A stretch of 64,000 nucleotides of DNA from Acinetobacter pullicarnis (GCF_006352475.1 NZ_VCMZ01000001.1:1-64000); one strand, 5' to 3'; shown: positions 1 to 11,738, numbered from the stretch's first letter. Notes: generated from the letters alone by a model not told the origin. A program made the numbers and translations.

Positions 1-1386
1 ATGCTTTGGACAGACTGCTTAACTCGCTTGCGACAAGAGCTCTCGGATAATGTCTACGCAATGTGGATTCGTCCTTTAGTTGCTGAGGAAGTTGAAAACA
101 CTTTAAAGCTCTATGCACCTAATCCGTATTGGACACGCTACATTCAAGAACACCATTTAGAGTTGATCTCTATTTTGGCTGAGCAATTATCTGAAGGCAG
201 AATTCGTAAGGTTGAAATCTTAGTTGATTCCAGACCAGGTGCAATTCTCTCTGCTGCAGAATTACCTGCAACGACAACTTCTGCTTTGGAAACGGTGACT
301 ACGGTTGTCCCTGCAACCAAACCGAAGCGCGAAACTGAGGCAACACCAAGTAAAAATTCAAAAAAACGTTTATTAAATCCTTTATTTAGCTTTGCGTTAT
401 TTGTTGAAGGTCGTTCTAACCAAATGGCAGCAGAAACTTGCCGCAAAGTGTTAACTCAATTGGGTGAGCCTCAACACAATCCTTTATTTTTGTATGGCCC
501 AACAGGATTGGGTAAAACCCATCTTATGCAAGCTGTTGGAAATGCCTTATTACAAGCGAAGCCAAATGCACGTGTGATGTACATGACTGCAGAAAGTTTT
601 GTGCAGGATTTTGTTAGCTCATTGCAAAAAGGTAAAGTCGAGGAATTTAAGAAAAACTGTCGTTCTTTGGATTTATTGTTGGTCGATGATATTCATTTAT
701 TGGCTGGTAAAGAAGCAAGCCTGGTTGAATTTTTCTATACTTTTAATGCTTTACTTGATGAATCTAAACAGATTATTTTAACATCTGATCGTTATCCTAA
801 AGAATTAACCGAATTAGATCCGCGCTTGGTTTCACGTTTTTCATGGGGTTTATCTGTTGGGGTAGAACCACCCGATATTGAAACGCGAATCGAAATTTTG
901 CTTAAAAAAGCAGAAAGTAATGGCATTGATTTACCGCGTAACTGTGCTTTGTTTATTGCACAACAAGTCGTTGCAAACGTGCGTGAACTTGAAGGTGCAC
1001 TAAACAAAGTCGTTGCGATTTCACGTTTTAAAGGCTCTGCTATTGATTTAGATGTGGTTCGAGAGTCGTTAAAAGATGTTTTAGCAATTCGAGCACGTAC
1101 GATTAGCACTGAAAATATTCAACGTGTTGTGAGTGAATATTTCCGTGTGCCATTGAAAGAGCTTATTGGACCGAAACGTACCCGTATTTATGCGCGACCG
1201 CGTCAAATGGCGATGGGTTTGGCTCGTGAATTAACTGGAGATAGCTTTCCAGAAATTGGAATGGCCTTTGGTGGACGGGACCACAGTACGGTGATGCATG
1301 CATGTGAAAAAGTGCAAAGTTTATGTGGTGAAGATCCAATCTTTAATGAAGATTATAAAAATCTCATGCGTTTATTACAAAGCTAA
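1..1386 (+). CDS. dnaA: Chromosomal replication initiator protein DnaA
   Basis: DnaA binds 9-bp DnaA boxes at oriC, melts the AT-rich unwinding element and loads DnaB helicase. The 461-residue product has the standard layout: an N-terminal DnaB-interaction domain (about 1-80), a Ser/Thr/Pro-rich linker (about 85-122), an AAA+ domain with Walker A GPTGLGKT at 166-173 and Walker B LLLVDDIH near 226, and a C-terminal box-binding helix-turn-helix with the signature DHSTVMHACEKV. The length matches the Acinetobacter family and the start ATG is base 1, so its promoter and the oriC upstream are not visible. dnaN follows after 126 bp. Identification is secure. Confidence 0.98.
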   Translation: MLWTDCLTRLRQELSDNVYAMWIRPLVAEEVENTLKLYAPNPYWTRYIQEHHLELISILAEQLSEGRIRKVEILVDSRPGAILSAAELPATTTSALETVTTVVPATKPKRETEATPSKNSKKRLLNPLFSFALFVEGRSNQMAAETCRKVLTQLGEPQHNPLFLYGPTGLGKTHLMQAVGNALLQAKPNARVMYMTAESFVQDFVSSLQKGKVEEFKKNCRSLDLLLVDDIHLLAGKEASLVEFFYTFNALLDESKQIILTSDRYPKELTELDPRLVSRFSWGLSVGVEPPDIETRIEILLKKAESNGIDLPRNCALFIAQQVVANVRELEGALNKVVAISRFKGSAIDLDVVRESLKDVLAIRARTISTENIQRVVSEYFRVPLKELIGPKRTRIYARPRQMAMGLARELTGDSFPEIGMAFGGRDHSTVMHACEKVQSLCGEDPIFNEDYKNLMRLLQS

Positions 1387-1512
1387 GCGCAATTCAGTCG
1401 CGTCTATTTTTGGAAAGAATCTAGTATTGCAATGCAGTATAATCTGCCGCATAGTACACTGCTAAAAAATATTTTATCTGCCATTCGGCATTCGTTTTAG
1501 AGGAATTGAAAA

Positions 1513-2661
1513 GTGCGTTTGAAAATCGCTAAAGAGAGCTTACTCAATGTTTTATCCTTAGTGGGTGGGGCAGTTGAACGTCGCCATACTTTGAACATTC
1601 TTTCAAACGTAAAAATTCAAGCCAATGCGCAGGAACTTCGAATTACGGGGTCTGATTCTGAGGTTGAGTTGGTTGCAATGACCACTTTGGCTGAAGGTGC
1701 ATGTGTTCAAGCGGGTGAAACAACTGTCCCAGCACGTAAGTTGATGGATATCTGTAAATCCCTGCCAAACGCAGCGTTAATTGATTTGCAAATTACTGAA
1801 GATCAGCGTTGTATTTTAAAAACAGGCAATAGCCGATTTGTATTGGGTACATTACCAGCAGAAGACTATCCGCTTTTAACTACGGACAATAGTCAAGGTA
1901 CCAAAATTCAAGTAACCGAACGTGAACTTAAACGTTTGTTTGAAAAGACTGCTTTTGCGATGGCTGTGCAAGATGTTCGCTTTTATTTGACCGGTACATT
2001 ATTAGAAATTGACGAAACAAAACTACGCGCTGTAACGACCGATGGACACCGTTTAGCATTATGTGAGACCAGTGCGAGCTCAACAGCAACGCAAGCTGTT
2101 CAAGCCATTGTTCCACGTAAAGCTGTTGGTGAATTACAGCGTTTGTTGAGTGTTGAAGACAATCAACTCACCCTATCGATTGGCCGTGAGTTGTTAAATG
2201 TCACCATTAGCACGCCAAGCCGTGACAAAGAGCAGGGCGATATTACGGTACGTTTCACGACAAAACTCATTGATGGTAAATTCCCTGATTATCGTCGTGT
2301 GATTCCACGTGGTGGTGATAAAAACGTGATGATTGCACATGATGTATTTAAGCAGTCTTTGCAACGTGTTGCGATTTTAAGTAATGAAAAATTACGTGGT
2401 GTATTCCTGCATTTTAATGCCGATTCTTTGCAATTGCGTGCCAATAACCCTGAGCAAGATGAAGCGATTGAGGATTTGGCGATTCAATATCAAAATACTC
2501 CGATGGAAATGTCATTTAATGCGCAATACTTACTCGAAGTCTTGAGTGTATTAGATAGTGATGATGTTTCTATGACCATGACTGAAGCCAATCAATCTGT
2601 ATTGGTTCAAGATCCATCACAACAAGATCAAACCTATGTTGTGATGCCAATGCGTGTCTAG
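1513..2661 (+). CDS. dnaN: DNA polymerase III beta sliding clamp
   Basis: DnaN forms the dimeric ring that tethers DNA polymerase III to its template and also regulates DnaA through RIDA. The 382-residue product begins MRLKIAKESLLNVLSLV and ends with the family C-terminus YVVMPMRV. It starts at GTG 1513, preceded by AGAGGAA about 7 bases upstream; no better ATG exists in the frame. It lies between dnaA and recF, only 16 bp from recF, as in the conserved dnaA-dnaN-recF-gyrB cluster. The 126-bp gap after dnaA may hold its own promoter, but I see no strong consensus there. Confidence 0.98.
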   Translation: MRLKIAKESLLNVLSLVGGAVERRHTLNILSNVKIQANAQELRITGSDSEVELVAMTTLAEGACVQAGETTVPARKLMDICKSLPNAALIDLQITEDQRCILKTGNSRFVLGTLPAEDYPLLTTDNSQGTKIQVTERELKRLFEKTAFAMAVQDVRFYLTGTLLEIDETKLRAVTTDGHRLALCETSASSTATQAVQAIVPRKAVGELQRLLSVEDNQLTLSIGRELLNVTISTPSRDKEQGDITVRFTTKLIDGKFPDYRRVIPRGGDKNVMIAHDVFKQSLQRVAILSNEKLRGVFLHFNADSLQLRANNPEQDEAIEDLAIQYQNTPMEMSFNAQYLLEVLSVLDSDDVSMTMTEANQSVLVQDPSQQDQTYVVMPMRV

Positions 2662-2677
2662 GTCGATTTAGTCGATT

Positions 2678-3766
2678 ATGCAAATCACGCGTTTAAATAT
2701 ACAACGTGTAAGAAATCTCAAGACGGTTGCACTCAGTGAGTTGCAGCCGTTTAATATCTTTTATGGGCAAAATGGTTCAGGTAAGACCTCGATACTTGAA
2801 GCCATCCATTTGTTAGCCACTGGCCGTTCATTTCGAACCCATATTCCTAAAAACTATATTCAACATCAGGCAACCGATGCGGTGGTTTTTGCACAATCTG
2901 CCAGTGAAAAGATTGGTATGCAAAAGCATTTGTCTGGTGAACAGCTCATTAAAGTGAATGGTGATACTGTCGCTACGCAAGGGCAGTTGGCTAAAATTCT
3001 ACCCTTGCAACATCTAGATCCACAAAGTACCGATATTATTGATCATGGTGCTAAACCCCGAAGACAAATGCTAGATTGGCTGATGTTCCACGTGGAGCCA
3101 GCATTTTATCAAACCTGGCAATATTATTCGCGTGCGTTAAAACAAAGAAATGGCTTATTAAAATCCCAGCGCAATATCAGCCTGCAAAGCTTGGAACCAT
3201 GGAACATCATGTTGAGCCAATATGGTGAGATTTTACATTCGCAGCGACTCGAGATTATTGAGCAATGGAAGATCTATTTAGCTGAGGATCTTCGGCTTTT
3301 ATTGCCTGATCTAGAAATTGAGTTGGACTATCAACCAGGGTTCCATGTGGAACATGGGTTGATGCAGGTACTTAGTCAGCATCATCAGCGAGATATTGAT
3401 CGCCGTTATACTGAATATGGCCCTCATCGCGCTGATCTGCGCTTAAAAACAGCGTTGGGTGATGCGGATGTGGTGCTGTCACGTGGTCAAAAGAAACTGT
3501 TAATAATGGCGTTAAAACTCTCTCAGATTGCAATGCTGCATGCCAGTAATAAGGAAACTGTGGTATTATTAGATGATGTGACTGCAGAATTAGATTTAAT
3601 TGCACAACAACGATTAATTGTACGATTAAGCCAACTTGGTAGCCAAGTTTTTATGACAACTTTAGACCAAGAATTGGTGAAAAATCATTTTCAGGATTTA
3701 TCCATTTCTTATCAATTATTCAATGTTAATAACGGTCAAGTCCGTGTTGCTGTCGCATCAATTTAG
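2678..3766 (+). CDS. recF: DNA replication and repair protein RecF
   Basis: RecF is an SMC-like ATPase that loads RecA at gapped DNA with RecO and RecR. The 362-residue product has Walker [10 protein letters not shown] near residues 30-38, the ABC signature LSRGQKKLL and Walker [13 protein letters not shown] near the C-terminus. It starts at ATG 2678, 16 bp after dnaN, and is probably cotranscribed with it. Two near-palindromes resembling ParB sites lie inside the gene (3084-3099 and 3340-3353) and are listed separately. Confidence 0.97.
   Translation: MQITRLNIQRVRNLKTVALSELQPFNIFYGQNGSGKTSILEAIHLLATGRSFRTHIPKNYIQHQATDAVVFAQSASEKIGMQKHLSGEQLIKVNGDTVATQGQLAKILPLQHLDPQSTDIIDHGAKPRRQMLDWLMFHVEPAFYQTWQYYSRALKQRNGLLKSQRNISLQSLEPWNIMLSQYGEILHSQRLEIIEQWKIYLAEDLRLLLPDLEIELDYQPGFHVEHGLMQVLSQHHQRDIDRRYTEYGPHRADLRLKTALGDADVVLSRGQKKLLIMALKLSQIAMLHASNKETVVLLDDVTAELDLIAQQRLIVRLSQLGSQVFMTTLDQELVKNHFQDLSISYQLFNVNNGQVRVAVASI
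3084..3099. promoter_or_regulatory. Degenerate parS-like palindrome inside recF
   Basis: The sequence TGTTCCACGTGGAGCC differs at one base from the perfect palindrome TGTTCCACGTGGAACC, which is the form of chromosomal parS I recall from Pseudomonas. It differs at three core positions from the two exact GTTTCACGTGAAAC sites elsewhere in the window. It sits in coding sequence, so codon constraint could explain it. Binding by ParB is inference. Confidence 0.35.
3340..3353. promoter_or_regulatory. Second parS-like palindrome inside recF
   Basis: GTTCCATGTGGAAC is one base from the perfect palindrome GTTCCACGTGGAAC. It lies about 255 bp after the first parS-like site, also within recF. Clustering of parS sites near dnaA is normal in gamma-proteobacteria, but a central CATG in place of CACG may abolish ParB binding. 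Confidence 0.25.
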
Positions 3767-3802
3767 ATTTCGGCATTTTAGCATAAACCGATGTTTCATT
3801 AG

Positions 3803-6280
<2,478 letters not shown>

Positions 6281-6332
6281 GCGTTATACAGTGATGTATA
6301 TCTCACGGTAGATTACTTTTGCTCACAAATTT

Positions 6333-6357
6333 AAGCATCCTTCGGGGTGCTTTTTTA
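6333..6357 (+). terminator. Rho-independent terminator after gyrB
   Basis: The hairpin AAGCATCC-TTCG-GGGTGCTT has a stable TTCG tetraloop and runs into a six-T tract. It begins 52 bp after the gyrB stop and closes the replication gene cluster. Confidence 0.9.
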
Positions 6358-6417
6358 TGCACTTGACTTATTGCTCAGAGATAATTAGTTTAAATACTGA
6401 ACAGGAGTCGGATAAAA

Positions 6418-6774
6418 ATGAATCAAAATACATATGGTTTAGAGCAGATCCGTGATGCGTGGATAGATGCATATTATCGTGGTGATATTGCCCAATTTAG
6501 ACAGTATGAGCATGAGCAATTACAGATTATTTATGAAGCCAAAGGTGTGACTGAAAATAGTTTAAACCGCTATGAGCAGATTGCACATGCAATTAAAAAT
6601 GCTGTTTGGAAACCACAGAAACCGATTATTACAGCTGAAGAATTTGAGTTTAACCCAGAATATAATCGCTGTTTGGTAAGCTTAAAATCAGAGAATATGC
6701 AAAATTTAATACAAGAACTGTGGGTTTTTGATCAGTCTTGGCGGGTGGTTGAGCTCAAGTTTTGTAAAAAATAG
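6418..6774 (+). CDS. Small NTF2/SnoaL-like hypothetical protein
   Basis: The 118-residue product has no signal peptide or membrane segment. Its pattern resembles NTF2-like (SnoaL/DUF4440) folds: an N-terminal helix with W and Y (IRDAWIDAYYRGDIAQF), a middle helix NSLNRYEQIAHAIKNAVW, and a C-terminal strand pair LIQELWVFDQSWRVVELKF. It starts at ATG 6418 with CAGGAG about 11 bases upstream. It has its own transcription unit between the gyrB terminator and a convergent terminator at 7198. The family assignment rests on pattern only, and the function is unknown. Confidence 0.75.
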   Translation: MNQNTYGLEQIRDAWIDAYYRGDIAQFRQYEHEQLQIIYEAKGVTENSLNRYEQIAHAIKNAVWKPQKPIITAEEFEFNPEYNRCLVSLKSENMQNLIQELWVFDQSWRVVELKFCKK

Positions 6775-6907
6775 CACTTTAAAATACGATAAAAGATTAA
6801 AATAAGCTGAATATTTAACCTAAAAATTTGAATTTAAAATAACCCATATGGCCACTATTTGTTTATATTAACGCCCATCATTGGTATAAAATACTGCTAA
6901 AATGCGT

Positions 6908-6916
6908 TGTGGATAA
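6908..6916 (-). promoter_or_regulatory. DnaA box 1
   Basis: TGTGGATAA is the exact reverse complement of the strong DnaA box TTATCCACA. It continues into CTTT, and that 13-base string is repeated at 6977. Confidence 0.65.
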
Positions 6917-6976
6917 CTTTAGGTGCCTTTATTTTGCTATTTGTTTTTGAATTTAAATAAATGATTATTTTAATTG

Positions 6977-6985
6977 TGTGGATAA
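6977..6985 (-). promoter_or_regulatory. DnaA box 2
   Basis: This is a second exact TGTGGATAA in the same orientation, 69 bp after the first and again followed by CTTT. An exact pair in an AT-rich non-coding spacer is unlikely to be chance. Confidence 0.65.
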
Positions 6986-7197
6986 CTTTTTTAAATTTAA
7001 AGTGATCAATTTAAGCTGAGCGAAGCTAATTCTATATAGAAGTATACTTAGATATTGTGTGCTTAAATTTTAAGGTATTTATTTAATAAATATGTTCCAC
7101 GGGCTCTATTTTTATTGTTTAGAAAAACTCATGAGTGATATGGGCGAGACGTAGGGTGTTGTATATTTTATCTTTGTCATAAAATTCAGAAATAAAA

Positions 7198-7223
7198 AAA
7201 GCACAATCCATGGATTGTGCTTT
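7198..7223. terminator. Bidirectional terminator between the 118-aa gene and yheS
   Basis: GCACAATCCATGGATTGTGC is a perfect 20-bp palindrome flanked by A7 on the left and TTT on the right. The two neighbouring genes converge on it, so it can end transcription in both directions, best on the minus strand where the A-run becomes a T-run. Confidence 0.85.
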
Positions 7224-7265
7224 AACATTTTATTTTTGCTTGTGTTCTACATGGGTTTAAATCGA

Positions 7266-9200
7266 TTACTCAAATGAGCCTTCGAGTTCTTCCAATTGCA
7301 TCATCAGCTCCAACATCTGCTCTTCTGATTGCTCAAGTGAAGCTTTTAATGCCGTTTGTTGGGTCATAAGCTTGAGTAAATCATCTTTACGTGCCGCTTC
7401 ATACAAGCCAGTATCGGCCAAGGTGGTTTCAATTTCAGCCAATTGTGTTTGTGTCTTGGTAATACTGCTTTCAATTTTCTCAATATTTTTTCGAACAGGG
7501 CGACTTAACTCACGGCGACGTGCTGTTTCTTTACGCTGTGCTTCTTTATCGACTTTTGAAACCGTTGCTTTGACTTCAACTTGAGATTGTACCGGTGCCA
7601 GCGCCTGCGGGCCTTTTTTCATCATTTCAATACGTGCTTGACGCAACCAATCGGCATAATCTTTTAAATCACCATCAAATTCAGCACTTTGGCCGCCATG
7701 AACTAAAATCAGTTCATCGCAGACGCTGGCAATCAATTGGCGTTCATGCGAAACCAGTACAACAGCACCTTCAAAATCTTGTAAAGCCATGGTTAAAGCA
7801 TGACGCATATCTAAATCAAGATGGTTGGTTGGCTCATCGAGGATGAGCACATTTGGGCGACGCCATACGATGAGGGCCAAAGCCAAGCGCGCACGTTCAC
7901 CACCAGAAAAACTTTCACTCGGTGTGTCCATACGTTCGCCACTAAAGCCGAAACTACCCAAGAATGAACGTAAGGTTGCATCACTGATTTTCTGATCTGC
8001 GATACGCGCTAGTTGTAACATTGGGCTGGCATTGCCATCTAAAGCATCCATTTGATGCTGCGCAAAGTAACCAACATTGAGTAATTCTGAAGCGTAACGC
8101 TGACCTTGGATTAAAGGAAGGTCACCGACCAACGATTTAATTAAGGTCGATTTACCAGCACCATTCATACCTAGTAAACCAATACGACTGGTCGGGGTAA
8201 TTTGTAAATTGACATTGGTAACAATGAGTTTATTGGTATAACCAATGTCTGCCTGTTCTAATGTCAGTAAAGGTGAACTCATTTTGGTTGGTTCACGGAA
8301 ACTGAAGGTAAATGGCGTATCTACATGGGCTGGTGCTAATTCCTGCATACGCTCAAGCTGCTTAATACGGCTTTGTGCTTGACGTGCTTTAGTGGCTTGT
8401 GCTTTAAAGCGATCAATATATTTTTGGATGTGCGCGCGGGTTGCTTCTTGTTTTTCAAAAGCTTGTTGTTGCTGAGACAATCGTTCAGCACGCGTGGTTT
8501 CAAAGGTTGAATAATTCCCAGTATACAGGGTAAGTTCTTGATTTTCTATATGTAAAATATGACCAGTAATTGCATCGAGGAAATCGCGGTCATGTGAAAT
8601 GAGTACCAAAGTACCAGGATAGGCTTTTAACCAATCCTCTAACCATAAAATGGCATCTAAATCTAAGTGGTTGGTTGGCTCATCGAGTAATAACAAGTCA
8701 GAACGGCTCATGAGGGTGCGGGCGAGATTTAAGCGCATACGCCAACCCCCAGAAAAACTTGCAACATCAAGCTGAGATTGGTGCTCAAAAAAGCCCAAGC
8801 CGGCCATCAGTTGAGATGCTTTTGCTGGTGCTGAATAGCCATTGATTTCATCAAAGCGGCTATAAAGATGTGCGAGTTCATCATCTGTTAATAAATCAGG
8901 CTGATCGAGTTGGCTCTGAATGGTCCAATACTCTTCATCCCCAGACAGGACGAAATCAATGGCTTTCATATCTAAAGCTTTGATTTCTTGGGCCATATGC
9001 GCGACGGTCCAAACGCTTGGACGGCTTAGGCTGCCACCATCTGCTTCCATACCACCTAAAAAGGCTGAGAATAGCGTCGATTTACCTGCACCATTAACGC
9101 CAGTTAAACCGATTTTCCATCCCGGATGTAATTGCATAGAAGCGTTTTGAAATAACACGCGTCCACCGCGACGAATTGAAAGTTGCTCTAACTGAATCAT
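7266..9200 (-). CDS. yheS: ABC-F family ATPase, YheS type
   Basis: ABC-F proteins have two ATPase cassettes and no membrane domain, and act on ribosomes. This 644-residue product has Walker A GVNGAGKS at 34-41, signature SFSGGWRMR and Walker B LLLLDEPTNHLDLDA in the first half. A basic linker follows, then a second GMNGAGKST, SFSGGERARLALAL and LILDEPTNHLDLD. The C-terminal tail (about 560-644) is a charged coiled coil with KTQTQLAEIE. The start MIQLEQLSIRRGGRVLFQNA and the length match E. coli YheS better than Uup or EttA. It is convergent with the upstream gene and shares its terminator. The precise ribosomal role is not established here. Confidence 0.92.
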   Translation of the reverse strand: MIQLEQLSIRRGGRVLFQNASMQLHPGWKIGLTGVNGAGKSTLFSAFLGGMEADGGSLSRPSVWTVAHMAQEIKALDMKAIDFVLSGDEEYWTIQSQLDQPDLLTDDELAHLYSRFDEINGYSAPAKASQLMAGLGFFEHQSQLDVASFSGGWRMRLNLARTLMSRSDLLLLDEPTNHLDLDAILWLEDWLKAYPGTLVLISHDRDFLDAITGHILHIENQELTLYTGNYSTFETTRAERLSQQQQAFEKQEATRAHIQKYIDRFKAQATKARQAQSRIKQLERMQELAPAHVDTPFTFSFREPTKMSSPLLTLEQADIGYTNKLIVTNVNLQITPTSRIGLLGMNGAGKSTLIKSLVGDLPLIQGQRYASELLNVGYFAQHQMDALDGNASPMLQLARIADQKISDATLRSFLGSFGFSGERMDTPSESFSGGERARLALALIVWRRPNVLILDEPTNHLDLDMRHALTMALQDFEGAVVLVSHERQLIASVCDELILVHGGQSAEFDGDLKDYADWLRQARIEMMKKGPQALAPVQSQVEVKATVSKVDKEAQRKETARRRELSRPVRKNIEKIESSITKTQTQLAEIETTLADTGLYEAARKDDLLKLMTQQTALKASLEQSEEQMLELMMQLEELEGSFE

Positions 9201-9641
9201 TGGTGCTTAAACTACTTATGTGCGAAATCGGCATAGTTTAAAGGATAATCGATTGGAGAGCCAAAGTATTATGCTGAATATATTATTTGGCCGTATTTAA
9301 AGCTTGAAAAGCGCCGAGATTATTGCGAGATCATCAGTAATAAAGAACAAGCAAGTATGCTGGTGATCGATGTATACGCTAAAAATGAGTATTAAGTGCT
9401 GATTTCGCTTTTTAGGTGACATACCAGGTTAATTTTTTATTCAATAAATTTGACCTCCATTGATCGTTAATCTCAAAAAAAAAGCGAGATGAATCAAGTT
9501 AATTGAGGTGAAGGATGTGAAGTACATTATTTTTTAAAAAACAAGGATCTGGGTGCTATGTTTTTTTTAAATGAAGCTGATTAAGATGAGGTTCAAGGAC
9601 GATAATTAACGTACGAAAAATAAAATCGAAAGGACGATCTG
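9201..9641. other. Intergenic region with a short coding-like remnant
   Basis: This 441-bp gap separates the divergent yheS and AdeT-like genes. The plus-strand frame 9252-9395 is open for 47 codons and ends ...RRDYCEIISNKEQ...AKNEY-stop, with protein-like composition but no start codon or ribosome site, so it may be a gene remnant. A purine-rich GAAAGGACG lies before the next gene. I see no clear promoter. Confidence 0.4.
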
Positions 9642-10649
9642 ATGAAAAAAATAGCATTATCACTTATCTCAACCTCTCTTCTTGTATTTACATCAACGGC
9701 ACAAGCCGCAGTAGATGTATGTATCTTTGATTTACTTGGAAAATCGGGTGAATCATTTCAGATGGCAAAAGAATGGGCACTGGCCGCCAAAGGGTGGGGG
9801 GCTGAGATTAATTTAATTCCGCGTCAAGATGAAGCAGTTGCTGACAATGATTTTAAAGCAGGTAAGTGTGATGGGGTGTTTATGACCGCCATGCGTGCCC
9901 GTCAATATAATAAATTTGTTGGTTCGATCGACTCTCTTGGCGGGATTCCGAACAATGAAATTGCCCAGAAAGCGATTACCTTTGCCTTAGATCAACGTAG
10001 TGCTGCAAAAATGCAAACCAATTTGGCGGGTAAGCAATATGAAGTCGCAGGAATCGCGCCGATTGGTGCTGCTTTTATTTTTGTACGTGATAAAAGTATT
10101 AACTCAATTGAAAAAGCTGCAGGAAAAAAATTCGCAGTGCTGAGTTATGATGCTGCACAAAAAGCCATGGTACAGCGTACTGGGGGGCAAGCGGTGCCAT
10201 CCGATGTCTCTAATTTTGTGGCCAAATTTAATAATGGTCAGGTTGATATGGTTGGGGCACCAGCCTATGCCTATAAACCGTTAGAGATTTATAAGGGGTT
10301 GGGTAGCAATGGGGCCATGTTTAATTTCCCAGTATTACAAGTGACGGCTGATCTGGTGATTCATCCAGATAAGTTTCCTGCAGGCTTTGGTCAAAAGTCG
10401 CGTGATTGGTTTGTCAAAAATTTACCTAAAAGCTTTAGTATGATTAATCGTTTGGAAAATGGCATACCGGTCAAATACAAATTAAATTTTAGTGCTGAAG
10501 AAAAATTGAAATATCAAAAGATGTTGCGTGATGCACGTATTGATCTGACGAAACAAGGCATCTACGATGCAGGTATGATGTCAGTCTTGAAAAAAGCCCG
10601 TTGTTCTGTCGATAAAGCCAATTTTGAATGTACGCTAAGTGGTGAGTGA
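9642..10649 (+). CDS. AdeT1/2-like putative solute-binding periplasmic protein
   Basis: The 335-residue product begins with a signal peptide (MKKIALSLISTSLLVFTSTAQA, cleavage near 22/23). The mature protein (AVDVCIFDLLGKSGESF...) belongs to the family that includes Acinetobacter AdeT1 and AdeT2, proteins first reported as RND pump components but resembling periplasmic solute-binding proteins. C27, C75, C318 and C326 could form disulfides. It stands alone, with GAAAGGACG upstream and a terminator 19 bp downstream. No transporter partner is adjacent, so the ligand is unknown. Family membership is from recognition; the efflux role is doubtful. Confidence 0.8.
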   Translation: MKKIALSLISTSLLVFTSTAQAAVDVCIFDLLGKSGESFQMAKEWALAAKGWGAEINLIPRQDEAVADNDFKAGKCDGVFMTAMRARQYNKFVGSIDSLGGIPNNEIAQKAITFALDQRSAAKMQTNLAGKQYEVAGIAPIGAAFIFVRDKSINSIEKAAGKKFAVLSYDAAQKAMVQRTGGQAVPSDVSNFVAKFNNGQVDMVGAPAYAYKPLEIYKGLGSNGAMFNFPVLQVTADLVIHPDKFPAGFGQKSRDWFVKNLPKSFSMINRLENGIPVKYKLNFSAEEKLKYQKMLRDARIDLTKQGIYDAGMMSVLKKARCSVDKANFECTLSGE

Positions 10650-10667
10650 TTTTGATCTATAGGCACG

Positions 10668-10693
10668 AGCCCAGCAATATTGTTGGGCTTTTT
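10668..10693 (+). terminator. Terminator after the AdeT-like gene
   Basis: AGCCCAGCAA-TAT-TGTTGGGCT forms a 9-10 bp stem followed by TTTTTAT, 19 bp after the stop codon. Confidence 0.88.
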
Positions 10694-10813
10694 ATCGGGG
10701 AAAAGAGAAAATAACGATATAATCAGCACGTCTGTAAGCTGCAATTCATGATGAATGTCATTTGCAAGATCAGAACGATAAGTGCTGTAGTGTTCGGTAT
10801 AGATGCTAATCTT

Positions 10814-10826
10814 GAGTCACTGACTC
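10814..10826. promoter_or_regulatory. Palindrome upstream of erpA
   Basis: GAGTCA-C-TGACTC is a perfect 6-bp inverted repeat around one base. It lies 116 bp before the erpA start and just upstream of a TATACT -10-like element (10841-10846). It could be an operator, but I recognise no known Acinetobacter regulator site. Confidence 0.35.
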
Positions 10827-10941
10827 AGGATTGACTGTGTTATACTCGGCAGCGTTGATTATGTATATATTAAAAGATAGCTAAAAACTCGCGATCGTGT
10901 TGAGTGAACTGCCATCCGAATAGTTTGAGGAATGATCCATC

Positions 10942-11277
10942 ATGAGTGCTCCAGTTCTTGAAATGACAGATAATGCTGCAAAAAAAGTGCGACAACTTCG
11001 TGAGAGCGAAGGCAATCAAGATCTAATGTTACGTGTCTATGTTACAGGTGGCGGATGCTCTGGATTTTCTTATGGCTTTAATTTCGCTGAAAGTGTCAAT
11101 GAAGACGATGCTCGCTTTGAAAATGAAGATGTCACCATGTTGGTTGACCCATTAAGCTACCAGTATTTGGTTGGTTCTAAGGTTGATTATATTGAGGGTT
11201 TAGAAGGTTCACGTTTTATTATTGATAATCCGAATGCAACAACAACCTGTGGTTGTGGTTCTTCATTTTCAATTTAA
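10942..11277 (+). CDS. erpA: Iron-sulfur cluster insertion protein ErpA
   Basis: ErpA is an A-type carrier that hands [4Fe-4S] or [2Fe-2S] clusters to apo-proteins, including isoprenoid biosynthesis enzymes. The 111-residue product shows the three conserved cysteines: GGGCSGF near residue 39 and the C-terminal CGCG near 104-106 ([12 protein letters not shown]). Length and motifs fit ErpA/IscA, and ErpA is the usual gene here in Acinetobacter, near anmK and tyrS. In this genome an amidase operon lies between erpA and anmK. The start ATG 10942 has GAGGAATGATCC upstream. Confidence 0.95.
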   Translation: MSAPVLEMTDNAAKKVRQLRESEGNQDLMLRVYVTGGGCSGFSYGFNFAESVNEDDARFENEDVTMLVDPLSYQYLVGSKVDYIEGLEGSRFIIDNPNATTTCGCGSSFSI

Positions 11278-11390
11278 GCGACCTGCCTGAAATTTTAAGC
11301 TCATCAATACAATAGACTTCTTTTATAAACCCTTCTGATTTTCCCTTAAATGAGAAAAATAAGAGATTGTAAGCTGAAAGAAGTCTGAAA

Positions 11391-11420
11391 AAATCCTCAC
11401 AGATGTTGAGGATTTTTTAT
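11391..11420 (+). terminator. Terminator downstream of erpA
   Basis: AAATCCTCA and TGAGGATTT form a 9-bp stem around a 7-base loop, followed by TTTATT. It lies about 115 bp after the erpA stop, leaving a fairly long 3' untranslated region. Confidence 0.75.
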
Positions 11421-11634
11421 TGGCTTTTTTTTGCATGGTGCCTTGATGTGATGTAACTGAAAGTGTTTTATTTGTTGTAAGAGAATGAAGAGAGAACATA
11501 AGGTGCATTGTTTAATTAAAATTTAAAAAAATAATTTCCATAAAAATGAATAAAGATTTGCCAAGCCGATCACCTAAAAAATATTGTTCTGTAAGCTGCG
11601 TCAATCAACTGATTACATCATTCATTTAATGATA

Positions 11635-11663
11635 TTGACTCCTACGTGGGAAGGTTCTATAAA
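11635..11663 (+). promoter_or_regulatory. Sigma70 promoter of the amidase operon
   Basis: TTGACT and TATAAA are separated by exactly 17 bp, a near-consensus sigma70 promoter. It predicts a leader of about 110 nt before amiE. The leader contains a 12-bp perfect palindrome, ACAGTGCACTGT (11739-11750), which could be an operator or part of a transcript control structure. Confidence 0.7.
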
Positions 11664-11738
11664 ACTCAATTGTGTAGTTTAATTAAAATATAAGCACATT
11701 GTCTAAGCCAACTGAACGACTTAAAAATGGTCGAAGTA

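Larger units (their letters stand above)
6775..7197. other. AT-rich intergenic region with two DnaA boxes
   Basis: This stretch of more than 400 bp has no convincing gene. It is very AT-rich and carries two exact DnaA boxes, in the same orientation, 69 bp apart (6908 and 6977). Both sit in a shared 13-base direct repeat, TGTGGATAACTTT. It lies about 6.9 kb from dnaA. It could be a DnaA-titrating or secondary initiation locus, which is inference. Confidence 0.6.
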
